Positions 14,325 to 22,084 of a stretch of DNA of 22,879 nt are shown here, piece after piece. A program made the translations under genes and the position numbers. The stretch lies in IMG/VR virus record IMGVR_UViG_3300047562_001688, positions 1 to 22,879 of that record. One strand, given 5' to 3'. Position 1 is the first letter of the stretch; every line of letters starts with the position of its first letter. Source of the stretch: a virus. Below the pieces are notes generated by a model, which saw only the letters and a list, made by a program, of their open reading frames with translations, was not told the DNA's origin and searched no databases.

Positions 14325-14332
14325 AGTGTACT

Positions 14333-15658
14333 ATGCCAAGACTCAGTTTATATAAACCCGAAAAGGGAAACGATTACAAATTCATTGATAAAACTGCCTG
14401 GGAGATGTTTCAAGTAGGTGGTGTTGATGTGTTAGTTCACAAATACATTGGCCCTGGTACTTCTATCCAGGGTGATACCCCTTCTACGCCAGCATATTCT
14501 GTGCAAAGCGAAACTAACATACAGGATATGTTGTTTTTAGAAAACAGAGATAGAAAATATGATCCTGATGTTTACGTTCTTAGGGGTGTATATAACGTAC
14601 AAGATATTGATTTTAATCTGAGTCAATTTGGACTATTTCTACAAAACGATACACTATTCATAACATTTCATATTAATGATACTGTTGAAAAATTAGGCAG
14701 AAAAATAATGCCTGGAGACGTTATTGAGTTACCGCATCTCAAAGATGAGTATGCACTCAATGACTTACAGTTTGCTTTAAAAAGATTTTATGTTATTGAA
14801 GATGTAAATCGTGCAGCAGAAGGGTTTTCAGTAACTTGGTACCCACATCTATATCGTGCAAAATGTAAACCATTAGTAGATTCACAAGAGTTCAAAGACA
14901 TACTGGATCAAATTGCAGACACTGACAACTACAAAGGTGACTGGAATGCTGATGCTGTGTATGCTGTAGGTGATGTTGTAAAACACAACGGAGAAAAATA
15001 TACAGTTATACAAGAAGCACAAGGTATAGAACCACCAAACAGTTCTTACTATAAACTTGCCGATACTCTAAAAGAAATTATGAGTACTTATGAAAAAGAA
15101 ATGCAAATTACACAGGCAGTTCTTAATCAGGCAGAAGCAGATGCTCCTCAAAGTGGTTACGATACAACTAAACTTTATACATTACAAAGAGACGAAACTG
15201 GTAAACCAGAACTTGTAACTGCTGATACAACATTAGACGATGCAACTATTGATTCAATAACTGCTGATGTCGCTTTCCAATCAGCGGAAGCAAACGGATA
15301 TACTGGCTATCTAGTTGGTGACGGATTACCTCCTAATGGTGCTCCATTTACACAAGGTATTGCTTTCCCTATTGGACCAGGTGAAGGACAATATCACTTA
15401 CGAACTGATTATAAACCTACTCGACTGTTTAGATTTGCTAAAGGCAGATGGAGTAGAGTGGAGGACGATGTGAGAACTAATATTACACATCTCAGTGCTA
15501 CAGATGTTGCACCGGGTGCTGACTTTGCAGGCAAAGTTCCAAAAGAAACACAAAAAACTTCATTCATTAATAATACTAATGAACAAGTTATCGATGGAAA
15601 AGTTGTTAAAGAAAGACAAAGTTTATCTAAAGCACTTAAACCAGAGGCGGACAATTAA
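14333..15658 (+). CDS. 14: Neck protein, T4 gp14-like, with a carbohydrate-binding-like insertion
   Basis: Head-tail joining protein. The N-terminal 180 residues are highly typical: PRLSLYKPEKGNDYKF (2-17), FLENRDRKYDPDVYVLRG (68-85), YNVQDIDFNLSQFGLF (87-102) and LPHLKDEYALND (133-144). The length is 441 aa against 256 in T4. Residues 199-243 form an inserted module, starting YKGDWNADAVYAVGDVV and ending with PPNSSYYKL, that resembles a CBM5/12-type carbohydrate-binding domain. A C-terminal part (about 275-385) ends with FRFAKGRWSRVEDDVRTN. I chose ATG 14333 rather than the in-frame GTG at 14306 because the conserved N-terminus begins MPRL and the GTG precedes the late promoter. The stop overlaps the next ATG as TAATG. 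Confidence 0.92.
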   Translation: MPRLSLYKPEKGNDYKFIDKTAWEMFQVGGVDVLVHKYIGPGTSIQGDTPSTPAYSVQSETNIQDMLFLENRDRKYDPDVYVLRGVYNVQDIDFNLSQFGLFLQNDTLFITFHINDTVEKLGRKIMPGDVIELPHLKDEYALNDLQFALKRFYVIEDVNRAAEGFSVTWYPHLYRAKCKPLVDSQEFKDILDQIADTDNYKGDWNADAVYAVGDVVKHNGEKYTVIQEAQGIEPPNSSYYKLADTLKEIMSTYEKEMQITQAVLNQAEADAPQSGYDTTKLYTLQRDETGKPELVTADTTLDDATIDSITADVAFQSAEANGYTGYLVGDGLPPNGAPFTQGIAFPIGPGEGQYHLRTDYKPTRLFRFAKGRWSRVEDDVRTNITHLSATDVAPGADFAGKVPKETQKTSFINNTNEQVIDGKVVKERQSLSKALKPEADN

Positions 15659-15831
15659 TGCGTATTGACGAAATATTAGGATTTGCAAAAACAAGTGGAA
15701 AAAAATTCACTGTAAAGAAACGTCCACCAGAAAAATTTGATGATGAACCAGTTGCATTAAAAATTAAGAACAGACGAGCAGACGCTGCAAAAGGCAAAGA
15801 AGACGCTTGGAAGAATAAGGTATCTAAATAA
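15658..15831 (+). CDS. 57-aa basic protein between gp14 and gp15
   Basis: A short frame from ATG 15658 to TAA 15831 encodes a 57-aa lysine-rich protein starting MRIDEILGFAKTSGKK. Both ends are TAATG overlaps: its ATG uses the gp14 stop, and its stop overlaps the gp15 ATG. The frame fills the only gap between two neck/tail genes, so it is almost certainly translated by coupling. No cysteines, signal peptide or membrane segment are present. It is about half Lys, Arg, Asp and Glu in the C-terminal two-thirds. I recognise no family; a neck or tail assembly accessory role is only positional inference. Confidence 0.75.
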   Translation: MRIDEILGFAKTSGKKFTVKKRPPEKFDDEPVALKIKNRRADAAKGKEDAWKNKVSK

Positions 15832-17339
15832 TGGATTTTTTCTACGACGGACAGATTAGAAGATATGTAACACAGTTTATGAGAATTTTCATAGGCTTTA
15901 AATATCAAGCCGGTGATGGTACTCAACAATCTGTTCCTGTTATGTATGGAGATATGACAAGACAGGTAGCAAATATTATTAGAGAGAACTCTGAAAACAA
16001 ACTACCTACAGTTCCTAGAATTGCTTGTTATATTACAGGTCTTGATATGGATACTGATAGATTATCTGATCCAACATTTGTTAGTAAAGTAAACATCAGA
16101 GAAAGAAGATACTACGAAGACGAGCAAACAGGTGAACGTGTTTATACAGGGGAACAAGGTAAAAACGTAACAGTTGAAAGACTGATGCCTACTCCATTTA
16201 AGTTGACTATGAGAGCAGATATATGGACTTCAAATACTGATCAGAAACTTCAACTAATGGAACAAATTTTAGTATTGTTTAATCCTGCACTAGAAATTCA
16301 AACAACAGACAACTATATTGACTGGACCAGTTTAAGTGTAGTGTATCTAACAGGATCATCATTCACTTCTAGATCTATTCCGGCAGGTATTGAAAGCGAT
16401 ATTGATATTTCTTCGGTTGATTTTGAAATTCCAGTATGGATATCACCGCCTGCTAAAGTTAAAAAACTTGGTATTGTTAGAAGTATTATTGCAAACATTT
16501 TTACAGAAGATGGAGATGTAAAAAATATTTCTTCATTAGTATACAACAATACCGATGCAAATACAGTTTATGTTAATGCAAGATATCCTGTGCTGTTATT
16601 TAAAGCAAATAATGGTCAAGATTACGATTATGATTTAACAATTATTGATCAATATCAAGCAATTCAAAGTTTAGGTTTAGATGAAAAAGAATTTACCAAC
16701 GGTAGAAAACTTGACTGGCATTCTGTACTTGCAGCATCAGGTAATTTTAATGCTGGAAGTATGATTTATTTTAGGCAACCTAACGGAAATGAAATTGCTG
16801 GAACTTTTGCGGTTAATCCGGTTGATTCGAATGTATTATTAGTAACTCTTGATCAAGATACTATTCCTGGTAACACTATTCTTTCATCAAGTAATAGACA
16901 GTCATCTCAATTAACAACCATTGATGCTATTATTGATCCTTTTAGATATAATCCTATAGAAAAATTTAATGGTTTATCAAATATTCCATTAGGCCATAGA
17001 TTCTTAATTTTAGAAGATATCAACACAAGCGAAAATGTTGGTGGGTTAATGGAACACGGAAATGATCCTACTGACGGCAGCAGTAAAGATCCATATGATG
17101 GTCCAGATGGATGGAAAGCATTAAATGGAAGCGATACTGTTGTTAAAGCCAACAGTATTATAGAATGGAATGGTAGTGGATGGGATATTTTAAGAAGCCC
17201 ATCATCATTGACTTCTCCCACATATGTCCAAAACTTAAGAACCGGGATCCAATATAAATGGGATGGAACTCAGTGGCTCAAATCTTTTGAGGGAGAGTAT
17301 TCTCCAGGATTTTGGAGATTGGATCCTGATCCAGCATAA
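15831..17339 (+). CDS. 15: Tail terminator (gp15-like) with long C-terminal extension
   Basis: Caps tube and sheath and joins the tail to the neck. Residues 1-225 follow T4 gp15: FFYDGQIRRYVTQFMRIF (3-20), the region with VPVMYGDMTRQVANIIREN (35-53), LMPTPFKLTMRADIWTSNTD (118-137), with LQLMEQILVLFNP (140-152) and FEIPVWISPP (198-207). T4 gp15 has 272 aa; this one has 502. The extra ~275 residues (226-502) are beta-rich, and the last 60 contain two Trp modules, IIEWNGSGW (443-451) and YKWDGTQW (475-482), of the same style as those in the gp18 insert. The ATG overlaps the stop of the 57-aa gene. Gene order gp14-gp15 is that of T4 relatives. Confidence 0.9.
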   Translation: MDFFYDGQIRRYVTQFMRIFIGFKYQAGDGTQQSVPVMYGDMTRQVANIIRENSENKLPTVPRIACYITGLDMDTDRLSDPTFVSKVNIRERRYYEDEQTGERVYTGEQGKNVTVERLMPTPFKLTMRADIWTSNTDQKLQLMEQILVLFNPALEIQTTDNYIDWTSLSVVYLTGSSFTSRSIPAGIESDIDISSVDFEIPVWISPPAKVKKLGIVRSIIANIFTEDGDVKNISSLVYNNTDANTVYVNARYPVLLFKANNGQDYDYDLTIIDQYQAIQSLGLDEKEFTNGRKLDWHSVLAASGNFNAGSMIYFRQPNGNEIAGTFAVNPVDSNVLLVTLDQDTIPGNTILSSSNRQSSQLTTIDAIIDPFRYNPIEKFNGLSNIPLGHRFLILEDINTSENVGGLMEHGNDPTDGSSKDPYDGPDGWKALNGSDTVVKANSIIEWNGSGWDILRSPSSLTSPTYVQNLRTGIQYKWDGTQWLKSFEGEYSPGFWRLDPDPA

Positions 17340-17347
17340 TTAAGTAT

Positions 17348-17731
17348 ATGCAAAAACGTGCTGGACTATTATATCTTTCGTTAAATAATCACAGAATATT
17401 TCTTATATTAGAAAATGAGAAATGGACTGTTCCAACCTTTTCACGAAAAGATACTCTATTTGAAGACAGCCGAGCAGTTACCGATGTGTTTATCGAAGGT
17501 AAAATTTTGCCTATAGAATTATATACATCTAAAGATAAAGGTTTTGAATTTAGTACCTATATTTGTTTAGTAAGTGAAGAGTTTATTCCGTCCGATTATA
17601 CTATTTGTTGGAGTAAACTAGATCAACTTCCAAAAAATATTCATACTGGACTAAAAAACACATTAAATAGTAACATTATTAAAACAAAAATAGAAACAAT
17701 TTTGGAGTTACAAGATGCAATCATTGATTAG
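17348..17731 (+). CDS. Nudix-fold protein lacking the catalytic box
   Basis: The 127-aa protein follows the Nudix fold: strand AGLLYLSLNNHRIFLILEN (5-23), the W-x-x-P turn at KWTVPT (25-30), then LPIELYTSKDKGFEFSTYICLV (54-75), CWSKLDQLPKNIH (87-99) and GLKNTL. I remember this second half from marine phage Nudix hydrolases. Where the Nudix box (Gx5Ex7REUxEExGU) should follow the proline, residues 30-52 hold only one suitable Glu (E50), with no GG, no REUxEE and no closing Gly. Metal binding and hydrolysis should therefore be lost. It starts 8 nt after gp15 and overlaps the next gene by 17 nt. The reading frame is intact, so a retained non-catalytic role is more likely than decay. Confidence 0.7.
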   Translation: MQKRAGLLYLSLNNHRIFLILENEKWTVPTFSRKDTLFEDSRAVTDVFIEGKILPIELYTSKDKGFEFSTYICLVSEEFIPSDYTICWSKLDQLPKNIHTGLKNTLNSNIIKTKIETILELQDAIID

Positions 17732-17978
17732 TCAACCTAAAGTTCAAGAGGATATTAAAAGATATCTTGACCGTATTGATAAACTTACTAATGAAGAAGT
17801 AAAGAGAGAGTGTCAACGTCTCCTTAAATCACTTGAACAAGAAATCAAAGCAATTGATATTCACCACGCTGAACTATTAAGAAGTAGAACACTTCCTAAT
17901 CTAACTGAAGATTCAAGAAGCCAAATTCTAGTTATTAGAAGACAATTAGAGAAAAAACTTAAAGATAGTAAAGTTTAG
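17715..17978 (+). CDS. 87-aa predicted coiled-coil protein
   Basis: No family is recognised. The protein is almost wholly helical and charged: IKRYLDRIDKLTNEEVK (14-30), CQRLLKSLEQEIKAIDIHH (33-51) and SQILVIRRQLEKKLKD (69-84), with heptad-like Leu/Ile spacing. GGAG (17704-17707), 7 nt before the ATG, lies inside the preceding gene. Its stop TAG overlaps the stop of the convergent fibre-like gene. As the last gene of the gp14-gp15 unit it may be an assembly accessory, but nothing proves this. Confidence 0.75.
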   Translation: MQSLISQPKVQEDIKRYLDRIDKLTNEEVKRECQRLLKSLEQEIKAIDIHHAELLRSRTLPNLTEDSRSQILVIRRQLEKKLKDSKV

Positions 17979-18826
17979 ATTACTGCGAAGTCTTTGATAA
18001 CAATACTGCCTACCATACCACCGTGGTTGTCACAAGCATATCTGTAACCTCCTGAGATTCCGTAAGGTACTTTCCAGTAAAGAATTCCACTTCCTTTTCC
18101 TTGAGCAGACGCTCCTGTAGAAACAGTTCCGTTACTATCAACGTGAACTAGTCCTGTGTCATAATTAGATCCTACAGGATTTTGTATTACAAACGGATGA
18201 CTTCCACCTGATGTTAGTTCAAAAGCAATAGTTGTTCCGCTGATTGCATATATTGTAGGATTGTTACCAGAATATTGATCCATTAACCAAGCAATAGTAC
18301 CGTTGTTACTAACAACTAATTTAGTTATTGCAGGTAAGTAAACATCTGAAATATCAATTCCAGCATTTGTTGAATCAGTAAGGGCACTGAAGTTTGCAAC
18401 TCCACCACCAGTAGCATCAATAGTTAGTGTGTCACCACTTATTGATGTCGTAATATTAGTTCCACCGACAATTGATAAACTGTCGTTGGTTACGTTTGCT
18501 GTTGTGCTACCGCTATCAGAAGTGATAGTTGTAAAACTAGGAGTATCACCGCCACCACCTGCTGATGAACTGATAGTAATGGTATCAGTTGCAGCATTTG
18601 TTGTGATTGTAACATTCGATCCAGCAACAAAAGTAAGTGTATCTGTACTAGTATCAGCAACAACATTGTCTGATCCAGCAACAGCAATAGTACCAAAATT
18701 GTTAGGTAATGATACAGAATTTGATGCTGTAACTACGTTCCAAGCAACGCCGTCAAATTGCCAGGTAGTTGATCCTGATGTAAATGTTTGTCCGTTTGCT
18801 GGACTGCTTGGAAAATTTATCGCCAT
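17975..18826 (-). CDS. Fibre-like virion protein with a cupredoxin-like C-terminus
   Basis: The N-terminus (AINFPSSPANGQTFTSGSTT, 2-21, then WQFDGVAWNVVTA) is a module I remember from marine phage structural proteins. Residues 45-140 are Thr/Ser/Gly-rich with an approximate repeat (TDTLTFVAGSNVTITT against NDSLSIVGGTNITT), as in beta-structured fibre shafts. The C-terminal ~80 residues look like a cupredoxin fold: SGGSHPFVI (206-214), then YRYACDNHGGMVGSIVI (261-277). H210, C265, H268 and M271 could form a type 1 copper-like set, with shorter Cys-His-Met spacing than plastocyanin. GAGG (18834-18837) lies 7 nt before the ATG. Adhesion or stabilisation at the tail tip is a plausible role; real copper binding is unproven. 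Confidence 0.8.
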   Translation of the reverse strand: MAINFPSSPANGQTFTSGSTTWQFDGVAWNVVTASNSVSLPNNFGTIAVAGSDNVVADTSTDTLTFVAGSNVTITTNAATDTITISSSAGGGGDTPSFTTITSDSGSTTANVTNDSLSIVGGTNITTSISGDTLTIDATGGGVANFSALTDSTNAGIDISDVYLPAITKLVVSNNGTIAWLMDQYSGNNPTIYAISGTTIAFELTSGGSHPFVIQNPVGSNYDTGLVHVDSNGTVSTGASAQGKGSGILYWKVPYGISGGYRYACDNHGGMVGSIVIKDFAVI

Positions 18827-18842
18827 AATATTACCTCATACG

Positions 18843-18850
18843 TATTTAGT
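18843..18850 (-). promoter_or_regulatory. T4-type late promoter box for the 283-aa fibre-like gene
   Basis: ACTAAATA on the minus strand overlaps the TAA stop of the protease gene and would place the start site just upstream of the GAGG ribosome-binding site. It matches the gp18 box base for base over these eight positions, including the following C. Confidence 0.45.
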
Positions 18851-20927
18851 ATTTCTTAACCCTTATATTAAAGCCATTCCTTACAGATAGCCTTGACATA
18901 ATATTTCTACTTCCTTTTTTAAATCTTGCATCTATTGGTCCTTGATATAAAACCCTAGCAGCACTACCTTCTATACTATTGTAATCAAACCAATTCCCAT
19001 CGTTAGGAGTTGTTGATTCTACACCGTAATAAAAATCTGTAGGATCTTGTTCGTTCAAACCAAGAACCCAATCCTTTAGTTCTCTCCAAGTCCAGTCTCT
19101 ATTGTGTTCTAGTATGGTTGCTAGAAATCCTGCTGCTACTGGACAGGCAGCACTGGTACCACCAAATGCACAATCTTCAGGAATTCCTGCTCCACTACCA
19201 CTATCAAACGTAAACCCGGTATAGGTTGCAGGATATCTTCCTTCGGCTGTGTATGTTTTGTTCGCTGCTAGTGTGCCATCGCCGGCGGCATAAACATCTA
19301 TTTGATTACCTCTGTCACTGTATCCTACCTTGGCTTCTAATACACTATTAACGAAATCATCATCAAGGGCACCAATGTTTATTGTCTTATAATCTATGCT
19401 ACCATCTTCTTTTGTATACATTCCTCCCTGTTGAGGAAAGCCTGTCCTATTTGTGGTTCCATAAACAGCAACACCAAATTCAAAAAGTTCTGAATCTTCC
19501 AAAGTTCCGCCATTGGTTGTTGTAATATAATTGTCAAAGTCAGGGTGTCCAGATTTTACAACCTTTTGATTACTGTTGCCGGCAGCACCAACAAATATAA
19601 CACCCTCTTCAATCATTTCGTCCAGTGCAGTTGTAAGAGAATTTGTTTTCATTTCTGATTTCCAACGCCCGTTATCGCCTTGTGTCCCCATATGGCTTAA
19701 CCATGCAATACCAGTTTCAGTTGTATATGATACATTGGTAGTTGCACGATGATTATAATATAAGGTTGATGCATTACCGACATTAGCATTAACTGCGCTA
19801 GGTGTCTTGTCTGAACGATACCCCCAACTGTTCGAGCTAATGGTAGGATTCCTAACACCGTATTTTGTGTTGATTGGCTTTAATCTATGAAATAGTTTTT
19901 GTATATCGAATCCCTCTTCAATTCCACTACCATTGAACCCATACAAATCGATCATCCATTTGTTAGCATTATACGCCCAGCCCTGAGTCCTTCCATATGT
20001 TAACGCACCACAAGGTGTTCCATGTTCACCGTCTCCGTTTGTGGGCTGTGAAGTATTGTCACCGCTAACATTGGTTCTAGTATAACTTGCACTGACTGAT
20101 ACCGTTCCTTCGTTCGCAAACTTTGCGCTTCGCGCACCGGCATTCCCCCACCAATCTCTTGCCACACTCTCCACAGGAACGGTGGTTCCGTCCCAGCGTG
20201 TGGTTAATCTAGTTCCTGGATCAGCATCAAACCAATCAGGATCAATGTGATAAGGACCATCTAAGACAACATCTAGCACATCGCAAGTTCCGTTACCGGG
20301 CAATAAATTTCCACCTACGTATCCTGCTGGTTTTTCTACAGGAGTTGTTCCATCACTTATTAAAACACAATTGTTTTGAAATTCAGGATGTCCTATCCAG
20401 CATCCTTCGTCTGCAACGATCACATCAATATCTTTACCTGATCCGTATTGAGAAATTACTTCCTGTGGAACTGCATTATCTGTTAATCCGTTATCTACCC
20501 AAGGATCTAAAAATTGTTGGTGCCTATACAATGAATAACTTGCACGATTAGAATCTGTTGCGTCTGGACTTACTGCTAAAGTATTTGATACTTCAAACTC
20601 TCTATAATTTTTTATTGTTCCGCTGTAGCGTGAGACTAATTCAGGCCTTATTGACTGTAACTCATCTTTAGGTGGCTTAAATTCTTCATATTTTGAATAA
20701 TCGATGTTTAGGAATTTCACTCTTGGATCGTTTTTGAGTTTCTTGGCCTCTTCGCTATCTAGTAGATATGTTCCACGTGTCTTACTGTGGAATTTATCAT
20801 CGGCACACTCTACGCATCTTTCAGGTATTTCATCACAATGACTACCGTCATGTATAAGTTCGTGATGCAGTTCATCCCATTGTTCTTCGGTGTGTGTACC
20901 GAGTTGGTAGTATTTTCTCTCAGACAT
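18846..20927 (-). CDS. Subtilisin-family (S8) serine protease
   Basis: A 693-aa subtilase with the full catalytic set: D173 in DVIVADEGCWIGH (168-180), H302 in GEHGTPCGAL (300-309), the oxyanion Asn N451 in FVGAAGNSNQ (445-454) and S592 in GGTSAACPVAAG (589-600). Residues about 50-82 (GTYLLDSEEAKKLKNDPRVK, then FLNIDY) resemble the end of an I9 inhibitor prodomain, so autoprocessing is likely. There is no signal peptide or membrane segment. A ~100-residue stretch between Asp and His is longer than in compact subtilisins. It is second in a late unit between two fibre-like genes, 9 nt downstream of the 374-aa gene, with AAGGG overlapping that stop. It may be a virion component, cutting host surface or phage proteins; the substrate is unknown. 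Confidence 0.92.
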   Translation of the reverse strand: MSERKYYQLGTHTEEQWDELHHELIHDGSHCDEIPERCVECADDKFHSKTRGTYLLDSEEAKKLKNDPRVKFLNIDYSKYEEFKPPKDELQSIRPELVSRYSGTIKNYREFEVSNTLAVSPDATDSNRASYSLYRHQQFLDPWVDNGLTDNAVPQEVISQYGSGKDIDVIVADEGCWIGHPEFQNNCVLISDGTTPVEKPAGYVGGNLLPGNGTCDVLDVVLDGPYHIDPDWFDADPGTRLTTRWDGTTVPVESVARDWWGNAGARSAKFANEGTVSVSASYTRTNVSGDNTSQPTNGDGEHGTPCGALTYGRTQGWAYNANKWMIDLYGFNGSGIEEGFDIQKLFHRLKPINTKYGVRNPTISSNSWGYRSDKTPSAVNANVGNASTLYYNHRATTNVSYTTETGIAWLSHMGTQGDNGRWKSEMKTNSLTTALDEMIEEGVIFVGAAGNSNQKVVKSGHPDFDNYITTTNGGTLEDSELFEFGVAVYGTTNRTGFPQQGGMYTKEDGSIDYKTINIGALDDDFVNSVLEAKVGYSDRGNQIDVYAAGDGTLAANKTYTAEGRYPATYTGFTFDSGSGAGIPEDCAFGGTSAACPVAAGFLATILEHNRDWTWRELKDWVLGLNEQDPTDFYYGVESTTPNDGNWFDYNSIEGSAARVLYQGPIDARFKKGSRNIMSRLSVRNGFNIRVKKY

Positions 20928-20936
20928 AATTTACCC

Positions 20937-22061
20937 TTATATTAAATCAACCCAGGAACCATTCTCATATCCCTGAAATTTATTTGTGTCTGAATTATAA
21001 ATTAAATCACCATTTGCTGCTATTAAGGAATCTCTTGCGGCTGTAGTAAATGAAGCCATCTTAATTGGAGAAGAAGTTAATTCAACCCTTGTCCCTGCTG
21101 TTAATTGTATCTCGTTGTCAGAAAAAATTTCAGGAATTCCTGAACCATTTGAAGTAAAATCTCCTGTAATAATTAAATTATTTCCAACAGTTAAATCATT
21201 TTGTATGGTTGCATTATTATTTACAGTAAGATTTACACTTATTGTAGCATCCTGCCCCACACTCAAATCATTGCCAACTGCAACATCACTGTCCATGTTA
21301 ACAGCAGGTGTAAACACAATAGCAGCACTATCAGAACTATCAATGGTGTTGGTATCAAATGTAATATTTCCAGTTGATCCACCACCTACTATCGAAATGT
21401 TTCCGGAACCAAGAATAGAGGTTCCGTTAACAGTCTTAATGTTAGTGCCACTTACAAGTGTTTCTTGACCATCAGTAATGCCATAACCGGACAGTGTTGT
21501 GGGTGTTCCGGTCAACGAACTATATTGTCCATCAAATAGTGTTGGTAAATTGGTTAGGCTGTTGTAGTCACCATCAAATGATTGAGGAGCATCTTCAAAT
21601 GTGAATGTTCCGGCGCCGTCGGTTGTAAGTATCTGTCCGTTCGTTCCGTCTGAAATTCCTAAATCTAATATGCTGCCAGGAATAGGAGCAACTGGTTGTA
21701 TCCATTGTGAGCTGGTTCCGTCATCTACATAAACATAAAGTTTTGCTGTTGAACTGTCAAACCAAATAGTTCCTGCATCGGGAGACAGCGGTGCAGTATC
21801 AGAAACTTCGATGCTGCCGCTTCCGCCACCAACACCAACACCTGCAGATGTTGCTTTGGCAAGGAAGACTGCGTTAGTAACGTTGTCCAGAGAAGCCTTA
21901 GCGAGTCCAACGCCACCTCGGGTTTCGCCATCATAGAGTTTTAGAGTCTTAGAATCACGATCGAAAAATATCTCTCCATAACTTCCGTATTTTTTATCAA
22001 GATAGGTGGCTTCTCGAGGTATTATTCTAATATTTCCAAAGGTTTGGGCTATAACACTCAT
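20937..22061 (-). CDS. Fibre-like virion protein, 374 aa
   Basis: Looks like a short fibre or baseplate-decorating protein. The N-terminus has IRIIPREATYLDKKYGSYGE (11-30), then IFFDRDSKTLKLYDGETRGG, a module seen at the start of marine phage structural proteins. A Trp-style module follows (PLSPDAGTIWFDSS, then LYVYVDDGTSSQW, about 91-120). The centre holds repeated turns such as YNSLTNLPT and YSSLTGTPT, then a ladder of NDLSVGQDATI, NLTVNNNATI and NDLTVGNNLII, typical of triple-stranded beta shafts. The end YNSDTNKFQGYENGSWVDLI is a common terminal cap. CGGAGA (22071-22076) lies 9 nt before the ATG, and a late box lies 24 nt upstream of the ATG. It heads the unit containing the protease. Confidence 0.8.
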   Translation of the reverse strand: MSVIAQTFGNIRIIPREATYLDKKYGSYGEIFFDRDSKTLKLYDGETRGGVGLAKASLDNVTNAVFLAKATSAGVGVGGGSGSIEVSDTAPLSPDAGTIWFDSSTAKLYVYVDDGTSSQWIQPVAPIPGSILDLGISDGTNGQILTTDGAGTFTFEDAPQSFDGDYNSLTNLPTLFDGQYSSLTGTPTTLSGYGITDGQETLVSGTNIKTVNGTSILGSGNISIVGGGSTGNITFDTNTIDSSDSAAIVFTPAVNMDSDVAVGNDLSVGQDATISVNLTVNNNATIQNDLTVGNNLIITGDFTSNGSGIPEIFSDNEIQLTAGTRVELTSSPIKMASFTTAARDSLIAANGDLIYNSDTNKFQGYENGSWVDLI

Positions 22062-22084
22062 TCGATTTTGTCTCCGTTATACAG

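Noticed and set aside
14306-14332. In-frame GTG start giving a 9-residue longer gp14
   Set aside because: The extra codons cover the late -10 box, and the conserved gp14 N-terminus starts MPRLSLYKPEKG, so ATG 14333 is preferred.
17341-17347. TTAAGTA just before the ATG of the Nudix-like gene as another late box
   Set aside because: It mismatches the consensus, ends only 1 nt before the ATG, and the gene is already within the gp14-gp15 transcript.
18366-18700. Repetitive Thr/Gly/Ser-coding DNA considered as a CRISPR-like or tandem array
   Set aside because: The repeats are degenerate, in frame, and encode beta-rich fibre repeats; there are no identical repeats with unique spacers.
18831-18839. 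Two-codon mini-frame ATG-AGG-TAA before the 283-aa fibre gene
   Set aside because: It coincides with the GAGG ribosome-binding site of the real gene and is most simply chance.
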